A stretch of 64,000 bases of DNA, taken from NCBI RefSeq assembly GCF_001039355.2, contig NW_019776102.1, positions 242,148-306,147 on the forward strand, in the 5' to 3' direction. The first letter of the stretch is position 1; every line of letters begins with the position of its first letter. The notes beneath the pieces were generated by a model. The model was not told the origin of the DNA and searched no databases. It worked only from the letters and a program-made list of their open reading frames with translations. The DNA comes from Lingula anatina (taxonomy: Eukaryota; Brachiopoda; Lingulata; Lingulida; Lingulidae). The translations under genes were made by a program, and so were the position numbers. Of the stretch, positions 13,101-27,000 are shown piece after piece.

Positions 13101-16100
13101 TGCTGTCATCAGATACATTCTTTATTCAGTGGAAGATTAGAAAAAATCTCACTTTGTGTTGTCTGTCTCTGATTTAATAATATGTTTTCTATGATAATGC
13201 ATACGTGAGCCAATAGCTTTGTTATTAAGAATGAGTTGTCATTTGTCAAGCAGTTGACCTTTTCATAATCACAGCATTTCACAGAACAAGTTACCGATTC
13301 TGTGATTTTATGTGGGTGGACCAAGGAATGCATGGCTAATGGCATGTAAGCTTTCAGACCATGCTGCCCTCTATTGTTGAAAATGGGCAGGAGTTTCAGT
13401 TATTCAAGATGGAGGCAAAATCACATAGATCCCCTTTGTCATTCAGGTTCAATATATTCAAGCTGGTCTCTCTTAGACATCCGTGTGCTGATGAAATACA
13501 ATGGCAAGTCAGAACTGGGCTATATTAAGATGTTGATATATGATAAATGGAATAAAATTCTGCTTTATGTATCCTGGTATGTAAACACTCGGGGATTTTT
13601 TTTTCATCTAGAACATGCTTAGTAGCTACCCTGGCAATGAGTATAGGGAAAGTTGAGTGCCTAGTTGCATTATTAACCCGGAAAATAAAACTTTCTCTGC
13701 ACGTTTGCGCACTTTTATCGCACATTGCATATCTGCCATTTAAACTGTAACCATAGTTACTTATGTCACATGAGCATTACGCCATTTTAGTCTAGTTGAC
13801 GGAGTCTGCAGCAATGTCTGATTACCAGAAAAATCTGGCCCTTGGCAACCTGGTTTAGCACATTCTGGGAAATTATTCCAATAGATTGCTAGTGCAGTAT
13901 TTCAGATTAATTGAAAATCATTGTATCTGCCTGCCAATGAGATGGTAAGTTATCTTGGATAGTTTTCCCAGGGACGGCTAGGATGCTACGATGTACTAAA
14001 GTCTGTGCATAATGCGCTCTTATTATTTCTCGCAAATTAAATTCGGTGAACTATCCTAGTCCTCTTGCACGTGTAGTAGAACTTTGTTAGATGACCGAGT
14101 TAGCGTAGTGCATCGACATAGCAAGGTGAACCGAGGTGCCAGATGGGAAGATGTCTCTCATGAAAACCCACAATGCCAATCGTGCAGGTTTGAAGCCTGC
14201 ACGGTATTGGGAACATATTTTGAATGTTTCCGATTTTATGGTTTACCGTGTGTCACCTTCCCAGTCTGGCAGCAGCTCTCTGTGCAGCATATGAGGAGCC
14301 TCAACCAGGCCACTAGTATGTCATTATGCCTGATCTAGCTGGCCTGGGAATCTAGCACAGTGAATCTGCAGAGCCAAACCCCAGGGATTGTTGCCATTTT
14401 CCCAATTTTCAATATAATGGATCTGTGCAAATGTGCAGGTTGTATCCATTGAGTAGGGTATCTGCACTTGTCTGGCCTGGCATAACCTGTTCATCCAGGG
14501 GCCACATTGCAAACTAGCAATTAACTTTAATAAACTCTTTATCTTTAAGCAGTCACCATCTGCTGAGATACCCCTGAAATATAAGGTAGTGTCTAGTTCC
14601 TGGAAATTCTGTTTAACCAGTTCGCCAGTTCTGTCTGTGTAATATGACCAGGGAGTTCAAGGTGAATAACCCCAGATACAGCTTGAAAATAATTGATGGG
14701 GAGTTATCTATTCCTGGGGTCCAGTTTAATGTGCAAATGGCATTTCTGTTTAATAAAGCACTGGCATGTCAGAGATCTTGGGACGTGTCATATTTTGTCA
14801 TGTCACAAGGTTGGTGAAATTTTCCTGTCTGCTTTACAAAATGTCAGAAATTAAAGACTTTGTATTCAGATGTTGAACTCCATAGCTAGAATACAAGTAT
14901 TGATGTTTAAAACCTTATGAATAGATTGCATTTATTTTGATGATATTGCCCTTTGTAAAATCCCAAAGACATGCCCTTAAGACCATAGTCATCAGTGTGT
15001 GCCAAAGGTGCATATATATTTGGCACAATTCAGAAAAAGTACAAATGGACTGGTCTTGAGATTTTTAAAGTCATATGTACTTAAAATAGGTTGAATTATC
15101 CTTGTCCCATCCTTGGAATGGTATTGATTGAAATTCTGAAGATGCAGAGAAAGTGCTCTCTTATATTTCTGCTGAAGATATGAGGTATTTTCTCATGATT
15201 GTTATGTCCTTTGCTTCTTAATCACTTGAGTACAGTTAATGCTAACTCATCTGTCTTAGAAAGGTTTCTCAAGTCACTTGTTTTTTCTACACATGCTTTT
15301 GTAAATACAATGAATTGTGCTTATCATGTGGATGTTGTAGGATAAGAAGGCCAGTACAGCTTCAATCCAGTTTGGTGCTGAGGAAGCTCGGGAAAAGCAG
15401 GTGAGGGTGAAGCAACCGGGGCACAATAAGGCCAAGACTCCGGGAGCAGGGAAGAGACCCACTCATAAAGCAGACTTGGTAAGTTATGAATTGTTCTAGC
15501 CCAATGTTTAGGTATATTTAAAGACTTCAAAGCTTGTTCGTGAATGACTAGATTCCTGTTTGTTACTAGATCTGGGTGTAGAACTATAAAGGTAATACAC
15601 TGTAATATCTCACATATGGAGCCATGCTTTGGTTTGAAAGAAGAGCACTGTGTTCAAAAGTAGGAATGTTGATTAGGTGAAAAGTCCAAGACTAGTACAT
15701 GTTTTAAACAACCACAAACCTTCGAGGGGGTTGTCATATTAAGAACCCCACAGATTTTTGGACAGTGAAGGACATTAAACAAGTTGGTTTTCCCCTCAAA
15801 CAGCAGCATTAAAAAGGTACAGGTTTATCATGAATCACTTGCAGAATGGAGATCTTCTGAAATTTGTTTCATTTATATCTGAATCGAAGATTTATGTAAG
15901 GACTAAAAGTCTTCTCCATTATATCGTGGTCATCATCTAGACTTTTCTTAGTTATTTGCAAAGAATGTAATGATAGCAATAATTTTTTGAATACACAGCT
16001 AAGAGCCTTTGTAAACAATGTCCCACCTGATCCCCTTGTCTTATTTCCTTCATTACTTGGAATACTTCTCTGGCCCAGTTGCTGGCTGCTGAACCTCTCT

Positions 16101-19100
16101 GTTGAGACAGTAGTCAAATGCTGCCCTTTCCAGTGAAAAAGGAATGATGAAATTTAAATGGGCATTTTTTTTTTTTTTTTTTTTTTTGAAAATGAACCAA
16201 CAAAAGATTGAGTTAAAGGTACATTGATCGGAATGAATCACAGCTGATAAGAATGCTTCTGATGGCATGCCATAGGAAAGCAATAAAATGTATTAAACAT
16301 TTTATGTAAAAAGTTTCAGGTTCATTTCTTATAATCATTGTGAAAAAATGTATTATTTAGATATCAGTTCACATTGCCTCACTTGTTAGCTGTCAGTTTT
16401 TAAGATTTGTTTACTCTTTTTTTCATGGTCTGAAAATTAGTAATGATTATGTCTGGGACTGTTTATTATACCAATTCAGTATCTAGTATCAATTCTTTTC
16501 CACAAAAATCTGGAAGTGGACATATTTCAAATTTTACGTAAAATTCTGTCGTGCATTACTGTGCAAACGAATTAGATATAACATTTCAACTCATGAATTT
16601 TATTTTACCGTTGTTAATTTCTCTTTATAGGATGTGTCGAAGGAATTTCAGAAGTGTAAGGAGGATGGCTCTACAAGACTTGATCTCAGTAAATCTCAGG
16701 TTAGGAAAAAATTAACCACATCTGAAAGTAGACCAGTCAAAGAGCATTGAAAGATTCACAGTAAACATGGTTTTTCACATTTTTAAGAGATGTGTGGGAA
16801 ATTGGCAAGTGTTTTTATGTAGAGATGAAGGTGGATGTACCTTAAATATTGCTTGGTTAATTGACCTTGGATATACGCAGTAAATAATTTCAAATGCACT
16901 GCAACATTTTCAGTTGTTTTCACAACATTGGTACATTGTCTTTTTATCATCAGACATTGCATATATGCATAAATTTATGACACTTGTGGGTATTCAGAAT
17001 TTTACATTCCAAATGTATTTGTTTCATCGAAGAATTTAGCAATAGTGGTATTAAATGCATTGGCAGTTTCATTATTAATTCTGTAACTTAATTTTCAGAT
17101 TACTGTCCTCCCAACATCGGTGAAAGATTTGACCCAGTTAGAGGAGTTCTACTTATATGGTAATCGCCTGGTCAGCCTGCCACAGGAGATTGGCTACTTG
17201 AAGAATCTTCAAACATTAGCGCTGAGTGAAAATTCTTTGATGAGTTTGCCACCGTCATTATCCTGTTTAGAAAAGGTCAAGGTTCTGGATCTTAGGCATA
17301 ACAAATTAAATGAGGTAATTGTTAAAGGCATTGTCTTGAAGTTAAAGTCATGGGGATTGCAGGGGCCTAGCAATTAAAACCTTGGAGCCAAGATGTTATC
17401 TGTTTAATGGCATGTGTGGAGGCAGGGGGGCCATCGGGAATCAATGGCATCGTTTTTGAAGTGGGGTCGGCCATATTTAGTTGGCAGATCAGTTAGTACT
17501 GGGATCATCTTTTCTGAATGGCCCCTTAAAGTTATATTCACATTGACGACTTGGCTCTTTATAGAAAACTTGAAACCAGGCAGTTGTCATGACATAACCG
17601 TTTTTGAACTTGAGGGGATCATTTTGAAGCATATATAAAATTGATGTTATTTTGAAGCCGTAAGTTCATGTTTTGTGAAATAGGGGTAGTATCTCCTGAG
17701 GGGGTGCTAAGGATTCTCAAATGGTGTGTTTATGATAACTGTGTAGATCTATTAATCATTTTTCATTTTGTTTCTTTTTTCAGATCCCAGATGTTGTATA
17801 TAGTTTAACATCATTGACAACCTTATTTCTAAGGTTTAACAGAATCAAAGTGGTGTCTGAAGAAATTAGAAATTTGACTGTAAGTAGTGTTTGATAAGGT
17901 GCTCCATTATATTTTTATTTTGTGTAAGAGAGACTTTAATAAGATAAAGGTTTAAGTTTATAAAGTGAAGGATATATTAATTATAACCCTGCAAAAACAT
18001 CTTTCTTCTGTGATATATTTTTTTCCCCAAAATTCTTCAGCATTTTACAATTTAAAAGAAAAATACTGCAGTTATTCTCAGAAAGTTGTTTAAAATAGTC
18101 ACTTACCTGACTGTTGTTCTTACAAAGCATTTAGCCAGGTATGGGAATAACATCCAAATTTCTTGGTCTGGTATACGACACCAAATTTAAGCAAACCTAG
18201 AATCAAGTATTGCAAACTCAAAAATAGATTGTAAACCTATAGATAACATAGAGTGGGATGATTCCACTTTCGATTTAATAACACCTGGAGAGTGAGGCCC
18301 TGGATTCCTTGTACCATTTATGAACAAGTGTGTTAAAACAACCCCTGGAATTACCATTAAAGTCTGCTCTGTACTTTATTCCCGGTCTCTGCAACCTGAA
18401 TCCCACTAACATCAACCAGTGTTATTTGATATTGTGCTAAAATCAATCTGAAGATTTCTGATTTTTTTCTATTTTTGACATCTTTGTTTCCAGCACCTGA
18501 CAATGCTGAGTCTCAGAGAAAATAAGATCCGTGAACTTCCCAGAGGCATCGGCAAACTGGTGCATCTTGTTACGTTTGATGTCTCACATAACCATTTAGA
18601 ACATTTACCAGAAGGTGGGTGATTTTTTTTTTTTTTTTGGGGGGGGGGGGGCTAACTTTGAAGGACATATATCATTGACACATATTGTGTGCTGCATGGC
18701 TGAGTCAATGAAAATCCAGTGTCCTGGATTTCTTTTTATAAGTATAACTGAGGTAGATATATTTTGTTTTGTCAGGCAATGCTTTTCTTAATATGAAATT
18801 TTCATTTCAAAGAAAATTGTTACATTCAACTTTCATACTGAAGCATTTTTTATATTGAATCAATTTTCTCTGCTATGGCATTAAATTTAGATCTTGTGTG
18901 AAAATTATATATACTTCAAATTAAAGCAGACATTTTGACAAAAAATTAAACAATCTTCATAAGGATGGGTTCGATGTCTGAGATCTTCATTGAGCAGCTT
19001 CCCTTTGCTGAAACTCTTCCTGTATTCACTGGTACTGCAGTTTTAAAGAAGAGCATTGCAATTAAAGCACATTATCTGTATTGAAATGCCTCCGTAATAG

Positions 19101-22100
19101 GTTTTATCGATATTTAATGTAAATTCTCTGTCGCCAGACCATGGTTGTTTTTATTTGAGGTCCTGTTCACATTAGGACTAAGTTGGATCAGAAAGGAGAC
19201 TAATTGACATCACCCACATCCAGATTATGTAGGGACTCCCATATTAAGTTATATGGTGATCTAGTGACTTCAGTCAGTGTGGTATCTGGCCTGAGTTAGT
19301 CCTGATATGAACACAACCTTACTCTAAGCAGCCCACATAAACAAGGAGGAAGTGTTTTAATATTTTTGGTTTCTCCTGATAGATCCCAAGTGCACATGTT
19401 TGACCTTAATACTGAATTATTTGTCCTCAATTTTTACACTGGAAGAGGATGTGTTTTTGGTAAACAATCTTTAGGTTAAAAAAAACTTGCGTGAGAATGT
19501 TTCAATGTGGGCAGATGGGGATTGTTAATGATGAAAAAATGTAGAGTGTGGCCCTCCTCAAAGTTCATTAAAAAGTCATCCTACTTTCTGTAGCAATATG
19601 ATGATGGATTCACAATTATGATCCTCTGTGCATGTAGCTGTCGCATGATAGTGAGTTTAAGCCAAATACAAACACAATTTTGCTTTATGTAAGAGGGAAA
19701 ATATTTAACTGCGTTTTTCCAAATCTATCATTGATTAATGAATTCAAATGTCTGATTGAGCTAAACTTATTCCAGTGCAACTGGGTTTTATTCTTTTCCA
19801 GCTTTCTTATCATTTTGAGTTGTTCTTGTTTTTTTACAGAAATTGGTCACTGTGTCCAGTTGAACTCTCTAGATTTACAACACAATGAATTGTTAGACAT
19901 CCCTGAATCTATAGGTAATCTTCGCTCACTCACAAGGCTAGGGTTGAGGTAAGAAAAATTAGGCATAATTTTATTGTAAAAGAATAACAATAAAATTAGG
20001 CATAATTTTATTGTTATTCTTTTACAATAAAAATAACAAGTATTCCTGTTTTGTATTTTGGTATAGTCCTTGTTCAAGAAAAAAGTTTTGGAATCAAGTC
20101 ATCCAAAATCAGACAAAAGCTGCATATCTGTTTTATTAACAGCGAAATGTTTGGTTTTCAGGTACAACCGTTTGAAAGGTGTCCCCAAATCTCTGGCTCA
20201 TTGCGTAAATATGCCAGAGTTTAATGTTGAAGGGAACAATATTTCTCAACTGCCTGTAAGTAACCATCAGCACCGCATTGTCTGGGTGGCATTTGTTGTC
20301 AGTGCTTACTACAGAAGTGTGAAAATTTAATAAAACTTGATAAATTTCTTGGAACAAAAAATCATCTTTATCTAAGATTTATGATAGTAAAGCAAGTTGT
20401 TTTGGTAACAGTATTTTCTGATATAACTTGCATTTGATTGGTCTGTCTTCCAGGAGGGCTTATTATCTAGTTTAACCAACTTGACCACAATCACAGTGTC
20501 CAGAAATGCATTTACCTCATACCCAGCAGGAGGCCCCTCACAGTTCTGTTCAGCTTATGTAAGTGATAAGGTCACTATGACTGGATATCTTGGTAAAATG
20601 TTCAAAGGTTTTGGTTATAAAACACGCAAACAATTCCTGAAAACAAACTTTAAAAAAGACTATTTTGTTGAAATTGAGCGATCATTTTTGGTCATATCTT
20701 TAACAAGGTGCCGCCTTGTATTTCCTCTTTATATGTAGTCTTAATGAAAATAACATTTAAATCTTGATAAATTTTAGGGTTAAAAAAGAGTAAATGTAAT
20801 GAGATTGCACTTAAATCATTTGTGATACTTCATTATTTCAGTCCATAAACATGGAACACAATCAGATCAACAAGATTCCATTTGGAATCTTTTCAAGGGC
20901 TCCAAGTCTCGCCAAACTCAATATGAAGGATAACCAACTCACTTCATTACCATTAGGTGGGTATAGCTAAGCTGTTTCATTGTTTTGGAAAAAACAACAG
21001 ATTTTCATACTTTTGCACTTTGTATATCTGTGGTTACTTTTTATATTCGGGCAAGAGGCGTGAATTCAAACATGAAAATCAGTCTAAGTAAAAAAATTTA
21101 AAAGAAACAGTTATTAATACTTATAAGATAAAAAAAAATATTGATAACAATAATAATGAATAAATAAAAATTAATAAATAACAAATTTTTTCTTTAAAGA
21201 AAGCACTTATACAGGATACAAAGTTTGGATAAAATGTTGATTTAGTTCTCTAAAAATCACTATAATAAGGAAGGTTTAAAGGTACAAATGAACTGAGCAT
21301 CAGTGGAGCATGGATTCCCAGTTACATGTATCAACCACTTCTACCATTTCTTATATATCACAAATAAATTTGAAATGCCAAGGGATAAACTGAATAAATC
21401 ACTGGATCAGACATAAAAGAGCTTTATACTGCCCCTTTAAATTTTTAGTCAGAAATTTAACCTACTTACATGACCTACTTTTCTGCTCCATGGCATTGAT
21501 ATACAGGATAAAATGCTAGCAGAAAAATCCATTCATACATCATTTTTGGGTAAAAATTAAACAACGCCTTTTGGTAATTCTCTTAGTTATACTACTTGAA
21601 ACTATATGCTGGCATTTGGTTGGCTTTTGTGGAAAAAAAAATTGACTTCATATGCATCTTTAAAATGTTCTGTTTTTACCTCCGGTAGAAGTTGTTTGAG
21701 CCTGTAACATATTTCTAGTCCTATTTGTGTCATCAGCTGTCATGCTGATATAAAAAAAATTAATATTTGAATTGAAAACCTATGCATTATTGCATGTCTC
21801 AGACACATCCTGGATTTGGAATGAAAACAGAAACCTTGTTATGCAGGATGGCGTGCATGAAAGCGACACATTACAGTGATTCGCTGAAAAAATCGATCGT
21901 GAAAATGCCAATTGTCAAACCATTGAATGAAACTGCAAATCGCCCATCCCATGTTATTATGTTATTACCACAACAGTGACTAGCTAGGAAGAAAGTAGTT
22001 TGTTGACATCAAACTTTCATTGACATCCCTCATTTAGAAGATGGCTTACCTGGAAATTTTAATTTGACACGATTCTAGGTCAGTCACCTGTTTACAAAGT

Positions 22101-24060
22101 GCCTTGAATTACAAGGTTATGGTACTTTCTTGATTGTAATGTATAAAAAGGTCTGATAATAAATACCCATGTATGTTTAAGTGAGCTGTTTTTTTTTCCT
22201 TTTATAACAAGAAACTGGGAATGTAAATAATTCTTGGCAGTGTTTGTAGACATTCACAAATTCTTAGAATTGAACTTGATTGTAATCATCAGTGGTCCTG
22301 AAGGAATTCCAAAAAAAAAAAAAAAGGACATAAACAGGCACATCTGTCTTTCTTTCCAGACATCGGCACATGGGTGAACATGGTGGAGCTGAACCTGGGC
22401 ACTAACCAGTTGACCAAAATTCATGAGGACATACAGAATCTACAAAATTTAGAGGTGCTTATATTGAGCAACAATTTGCTGAGAGTAAGTAACTTTATAT
22501 CCCTACACAGAAAGATGCCATCTATTCATGTAAAATTACTTAAAAAAGTATAATGATAAAAATATGAAAATGTGGATACACCAGCTGTACAGAAAACCCA
22601 ACAACAAACTCATGTATGTGAATTGCAGCTCCAACCACCCTCCTATCATGAGAAATATTCCTGATGTAACCCAACAAAGAAATATTCAGGGAAACAGCAC
22701 CAGCTTATAACTGGACACTTAAAATGTGCTGACTGCACCCATAAAATAAAATATAAATAAAAACAAACAAAGAACAAATTATTAAGAGTCATAATATTCA
22801 GTGCTGACAATTATGACCTCTTGAGTTAACAAAAACTGCTATGTAAAACTTGATTGCCCTTTGAATGTCAGCTGTCTAACTAACAACATAGTGTACTGTA
22901 ATTGATAAATATTCTTTGCTTTTTTCAGAGGCTTCCAAGTAGCATGGGCAATTTGAAGAAACTACGGGTCTTAGATCTGGAAGAAAATAAACTGGAATCC
23001 TTGCCGCAAGAGATCGGTAAACACCTTTATATGTTGACACACACACACCATTTTGTTTTTAAAAATGCTTGATTGTTGCAATTCTAAAGTTGTTTCTTTT
23101 TTTTTTTTTTTGCATATGTGTAATTTATGTATTCTTGAATTTACAGGTTTTTTGAGGGAGCTGACTAAGCTTGTAGTGCAATCCAATCAGTTGACAAATT
23201 TACCAAGAGCAGTAGGGTAAGCATGCAGTGTAAGCTAAATGTGGCATCATCATAGATCATGTGTGGAAATAAGTGATACTCTCAAGTGATTTCGAGAGCA
23301 AAGTGACAATATTCATGATTTTTAAAGATAATTCTTTCCTGTCTGTTATTTAAAAAATAATATTGAAGACAGTAAAGCACTGCAAAGATCTCATTAAAGC
23401 ACTGCAAAGATCTCATTCTCATTAAATCCTCTCCTTTTTCTCCCTCAGCCACTTGCAGAATCTTGAATACCTGAGTGTCGGGGAAAACAACTTGAAAAGT
23501 CTCCCTCCAGAGATTGGAACTCTAGAAAACTTGCACTCACTGTACATCAATGACAATTCCAACCTGAACAGTCTGCCGTTTGAGCTGGCCCTCTGCACCA
23601 ACCTGCAGATCATGAGCATAGAGAATTGTCCGCTGGCAGAAATACCTCCAGAGATTGTGCAAGGAGGACCTTCACTGGTCATACAGGTTGGGGGAAATAT
23701 TTTTGAAAAAGAAACCAGGTCTTGTACAATGATAGTACAAGGATAGCATACCCATGTCATGCAGATCACATGGTGTTAGTAAAAGATCTAGAACTATAAG
23801 AATATTAGGTGACATGGCAATTTCAGTCAAACATCATGTCAGCAATGTTAATGTAATGGAATTGTTATATTCAGAGGTAACATAATTGTGATCTGAATGT
23901 GACATGTTTATGTCAAGAATAATAAAAAAGATGTGATATATCCTTCTTAACTGAGCTACAATCTTTGATTTGAATAATTTTGGGTTGTTTTCCAAATAAT
24001 AATAATAATTTATGTGTATTTCAGTATCTGAAGGTCCAGGGACCATACTGCCAAATGTGA
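9562..24060 (+). CDS. SHOC2: SHOC2 leucine-rich repeat protein (RAS-RAF phosphatase scaffold)
   Basis: Fifteen coding exons with matching phases: 9562-9834, 15341-15478, 16631-16699, 17099-17314, 17784-17879, 18494-18614, 19840-19948, 20162-20255, 20454-20558, 20842-20956, 22360-22484, 22929-23016, 23147-23216, 23449-23686 and 24025-24060. Together they encode 630 residues (human SHOC2 is 582). A low-complexity N-terminal tail is followed by about 20 LRRs. Strings shared with SHOC2 include [47 protein letters not shown] and IMSIENCPL, and the end YLKVQGPY corresponds to the family terminus. In animals SHOC2 holds MRAS-GTP and PP1C together to dephosphorylate RAF at a 14-3-3 site. The N-tail SIQF (exon 2) is a candidate PP1C-docking RVxF-like motif. 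The longer N terminus (exon 1, 91 residues, rich in S, P and G) is not conserved in my memory of the family. Confidence 0.95.
10091..10169. repeat. (AT)n microsatellite
   Basis: About 39 uninterrupted AT units in the SHOC2 intron, followed directly by a short AC-rich stretch. It is self-complementary and likely polymorphic. Confidence 0.97.
10876..10953. repeat. 40-bp tandem duplication
   Basis: The segment beginning AATATTCTTACTCTGCAAAT occurs at 10876 and again at 10916, identical apart from the last bases. It is intronic and no function is visible. Confidence 0.9.
13670..13944 (+). promoter_or_regulatory. Candidate alternative SHOC2 promoter and first exon
   Basis: A CpG-richer patch inside the intron ends in AATGAGATG|gtaagt, a near-consensus donor at 13945. 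The ATG at 13942-13944 sits directly before the donor, so splicing to the phase-0 acceptor at 15341 would start a protein as [12 protein letters not shown], giving about 540 residues. That is close to the conserved part of SHOC2. No transcript evidence. Confidence 0.35.
19969..20032. repeat. Perfect 30-bp inverted repeat with 4-base loop in a SHOC2 intron
   Basis: The arms 19969-19998 and 20003-20032 are exact reverse complements around GGCA, only 20 bases after the 5' splice site at 19949. The RNA would form a long AT-rich hairpin close to the donor. Confidence 0.95.
20957..22359 (+). other. SHOC2 intron (1.4 kb)
   Basis: AT-rich, with A-runs and a poly-A of about 15 near 22311-22325. No coding or repeat feature is recognised; the open frame at 21782-21979 has no splice context or domain. 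Confidence 0.7.
23373..23416. repeat. 22-bp tandem duplication near a SHOC2 3' splice site
   Basis: TAAAGCACTGCAAAGATCTCAT occurs twice head to tail (23373-23394 and 23395-23416), ending about 32 bases before the exon at 23449. It may have added branch-point-region sequence. Confidence 0.9.
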
Positions 24061-27000
24061 GGTGTGTCCAGGTGGAGATGGACCCTGTCATGAAGTACTT
24101 AAGTGTAGTACTTAATTTACCTGCTGCCAGTGCTAATACCAGGGCAGGAGCAATTTCTCTACATGAAAAACATTTCAGTTGGTGCAGTTGGTACCATTGC
24201 ATCTGCTGCAACACAGAAACAAGCAAGGGGCAGTTGTGTGAGGAACTGACACACAGACTGGTACAGAACTTTGACATGCTTGTCTTAATGTCACATTCAT
24301 GTGAATAGCCCTAATAGTCCAGTTTCATTGCTGTGTTGGAATGGTCAATCAGCGTAGACTTGTGAAAGATCCAAGAAAACACATACACCAAGCTCTTATG
24401 TGGACGGAAAAGATAATTTATATGTTGTCCTTTTAATTAAAAGGCTTGGCCAAAGCAGTGTTACCTGACTTGTGAAAGCCACTGATAATCTGGTCAGTAG
24501 TGACTTGATATAGTAGGACGATGTACTGAATTATGGAAAGCTAATACATGCTGAAGCAATTGCTGATCATCAAGGGTACAAGGGTAAGGTGCTTTGTTAC
24601 TGGTGGCACAGTTTTGAATGTGTACACTTAATATTTATAAAAAGTGATACGTGGAACAGACTAAGAACATTGTTGTTTATAAAGAGAGGGAGTCTTAGTG
24701 CACCACAGAAAGGTGGGCGCTCCAGCATATAACACAGGGTGTGCTTTTAGATACAGGATTTTCAATACAGGGAATACGGAGCTCAATGAAAGAACGATAG
24801 GTACACAATAATCATGGAAGTGATGTCCTATGGAGATTAAAGGAGGATGGAAAGTGAAATTGAAAATATTTGGATGTAATTAATGCAGGGGCTGTTGAAC
24901 TCCTTTCACACATTTAATTATGTGGAAGCGAGATAGACGATTGCGCAAATATATGTGGTTGTTAAAAGGTCTCGTAGAATATCAGCCATGCTTGAGTCAG
25001 AAGGAGATGGACAACCTGGAAATGGCAGATATCATACACCAGTAGACTAGGATACAGAGGTCCTCTGAAGCAGTGTTGATGGTCATCCATGACTCTGGCA
25101 TATTGGACTATCTGACATGGCCATTCTTCAAAAGCAACAATTAGAATGTCATTTTCAGTTCCACATTTTGACATCGTGGTCTGCCTTATGCTGTCAAATA
25201 GAAGAACCAGGCAATATTGCAGCCTTATGTAGGTGTGGGCACACACAAATGTATGCACTGTTTTTAGTCCATCAGACTTGAACAAGCCAAATGTAGTAAT
25301 TCTACTGAAGCCAGTACACGTTTGCTGTATTGTATAAGACTAATTTGTAAAGATCATGACATGCTATCCCTAGAATATTATTACATTGTATGATACAATC
25401 TAATGATGTTATACTTAATTTTTTTATTTGGCTGAAGGAGATATTTTGATACATAATTGTGTATAGTTCTGTTCCCAACCACAAGTGTGGGGGTCTCTGA
25501 TAAAGGTCCTGTAATTTGTTATGCTTAGATAGCAGTCAGTTGTTGAACATATTAGCTTTGATTGTTATATGTTGTGTGGCCTGACCAGGCTGTGACTTCA
25601 TGAGAGGAGGATCCTTCGCTAAGAGTACTGGTAAAGTTCTATGCCTTGCAACCACAATCCTCCCAAAATAGCCCTTTTAAATGAAATCAAACGCATTGGT
25701 GGATACAGATTTTTTCCAACTGATACATTTTTATCAAAATAGTTAAATTGGAAGATGGAATAGTGTATTTTTTTCTAAAATGAATTTATAATCTTGTGCA
25801 ATGTTTCTTTATTGGAAAGTCAAAATCTTTGTTGATAGCTTGAAAAATTGGTGTCAAGCTTCAGGTCCAAAGTTTTAAGAAATAGGGTTTTTGGCAATGG
25901 ACCTTAACATTTTTTGTATTACTTTATCACAATTTGACTCTACAGAGGGAACAAGACGTGAAGATGTTTTTTTGTTGTTTTGAGCTATGCAGGACATGGC
26001 AAAATAAGATAAACATTTTGCAAACACAATTTTAATTAATAAATTACCAATGTTTCCATTGTAATAAATTTTCTGAATTGCTGATGTAAGATAGGTATGG
26101 ATTTGTGATATTAAAGACTCATTTCATGTTGAATGCACCCAGTTTCAGAATCATCTCATTGTGAATCCTATCCTGTGGCAGTTTCAGCATATTTGGCCAG
26201 ATATTCAATGCCCTTCTTATTTGGAACTTTTGTCTTGAAGGATTTTTATGGAAAAGGAATATGTTCAGTCAATTATTGGAAATAAGGGTGGAATCAAATA
26301 AGAAAAATGTGGTTATTTTTCTTTTTGCATGCTGTAGTCCTTGTTAATCAGTTGTGCATCCAGACTGGCAATTTGTTCTATGTACGAGGAGTTGACAGAG
26401 TTCCTTGTTTATGTATCTCTACTCTGTTGTATAGGATTTTTGTTTGAAGAAATGGTGCCAATTTCTGTAATAATTTTATGTATAAAAATGTAATTAGACT
26501 TGTTAGCAGCATGTGGAGTAGCAAGCCAAGATGAGTGTTCTCTTTATAGTGGCAATCACCAATGCTTTCATCACTGTAATACAGAAGTTCCATGTTGAGT
26601 ATTTAAAATTGTCCTCTGGCAGAAAAGTAATATATTATCAATAAATTCTTAGCCAGAAACTTGTTTGCTTCTTGGTCTTTCAAATATCATTTAAGCATGA
26701 AGGACTGACACCCAGCAGCGTTTTATTTTAATTAAAACTAATAAAGATTTAGGTGGTCAAGAGTACAAGATCACTTTGCACTTTCAATTGTTGAGAAAGG
26801 GGTGGGAAGTTTTCTGACCAAAGGCAAAAGTGAGGTGACCATTCCAGCCAAATCGATTATAAAGGGGTCATACCACAAAAAATGAACACTAACAACATAA
26901 GTGATTTCTTCTGTAAAACTAATTTTATATTAGTCAAATTGCTGCAGATATATATTAGTCTTTAATTATTGTAGATTTCTTTATCAATGGTGCTATAATG

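Larger units (their letters stand above)
9835..15340 (+). other. SHOC2 intron after coding exon 1 (5.5 kb)
   Basis: It holds the AT microsatellite at 10091-10169, the 40-bp tandem duplication at 10876-10953, a poly-T run near 12799-12814 and the CpG-richer patch at about 13670-14120 with a strong donor. No other gene is recognised. Confidence 0.7.
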
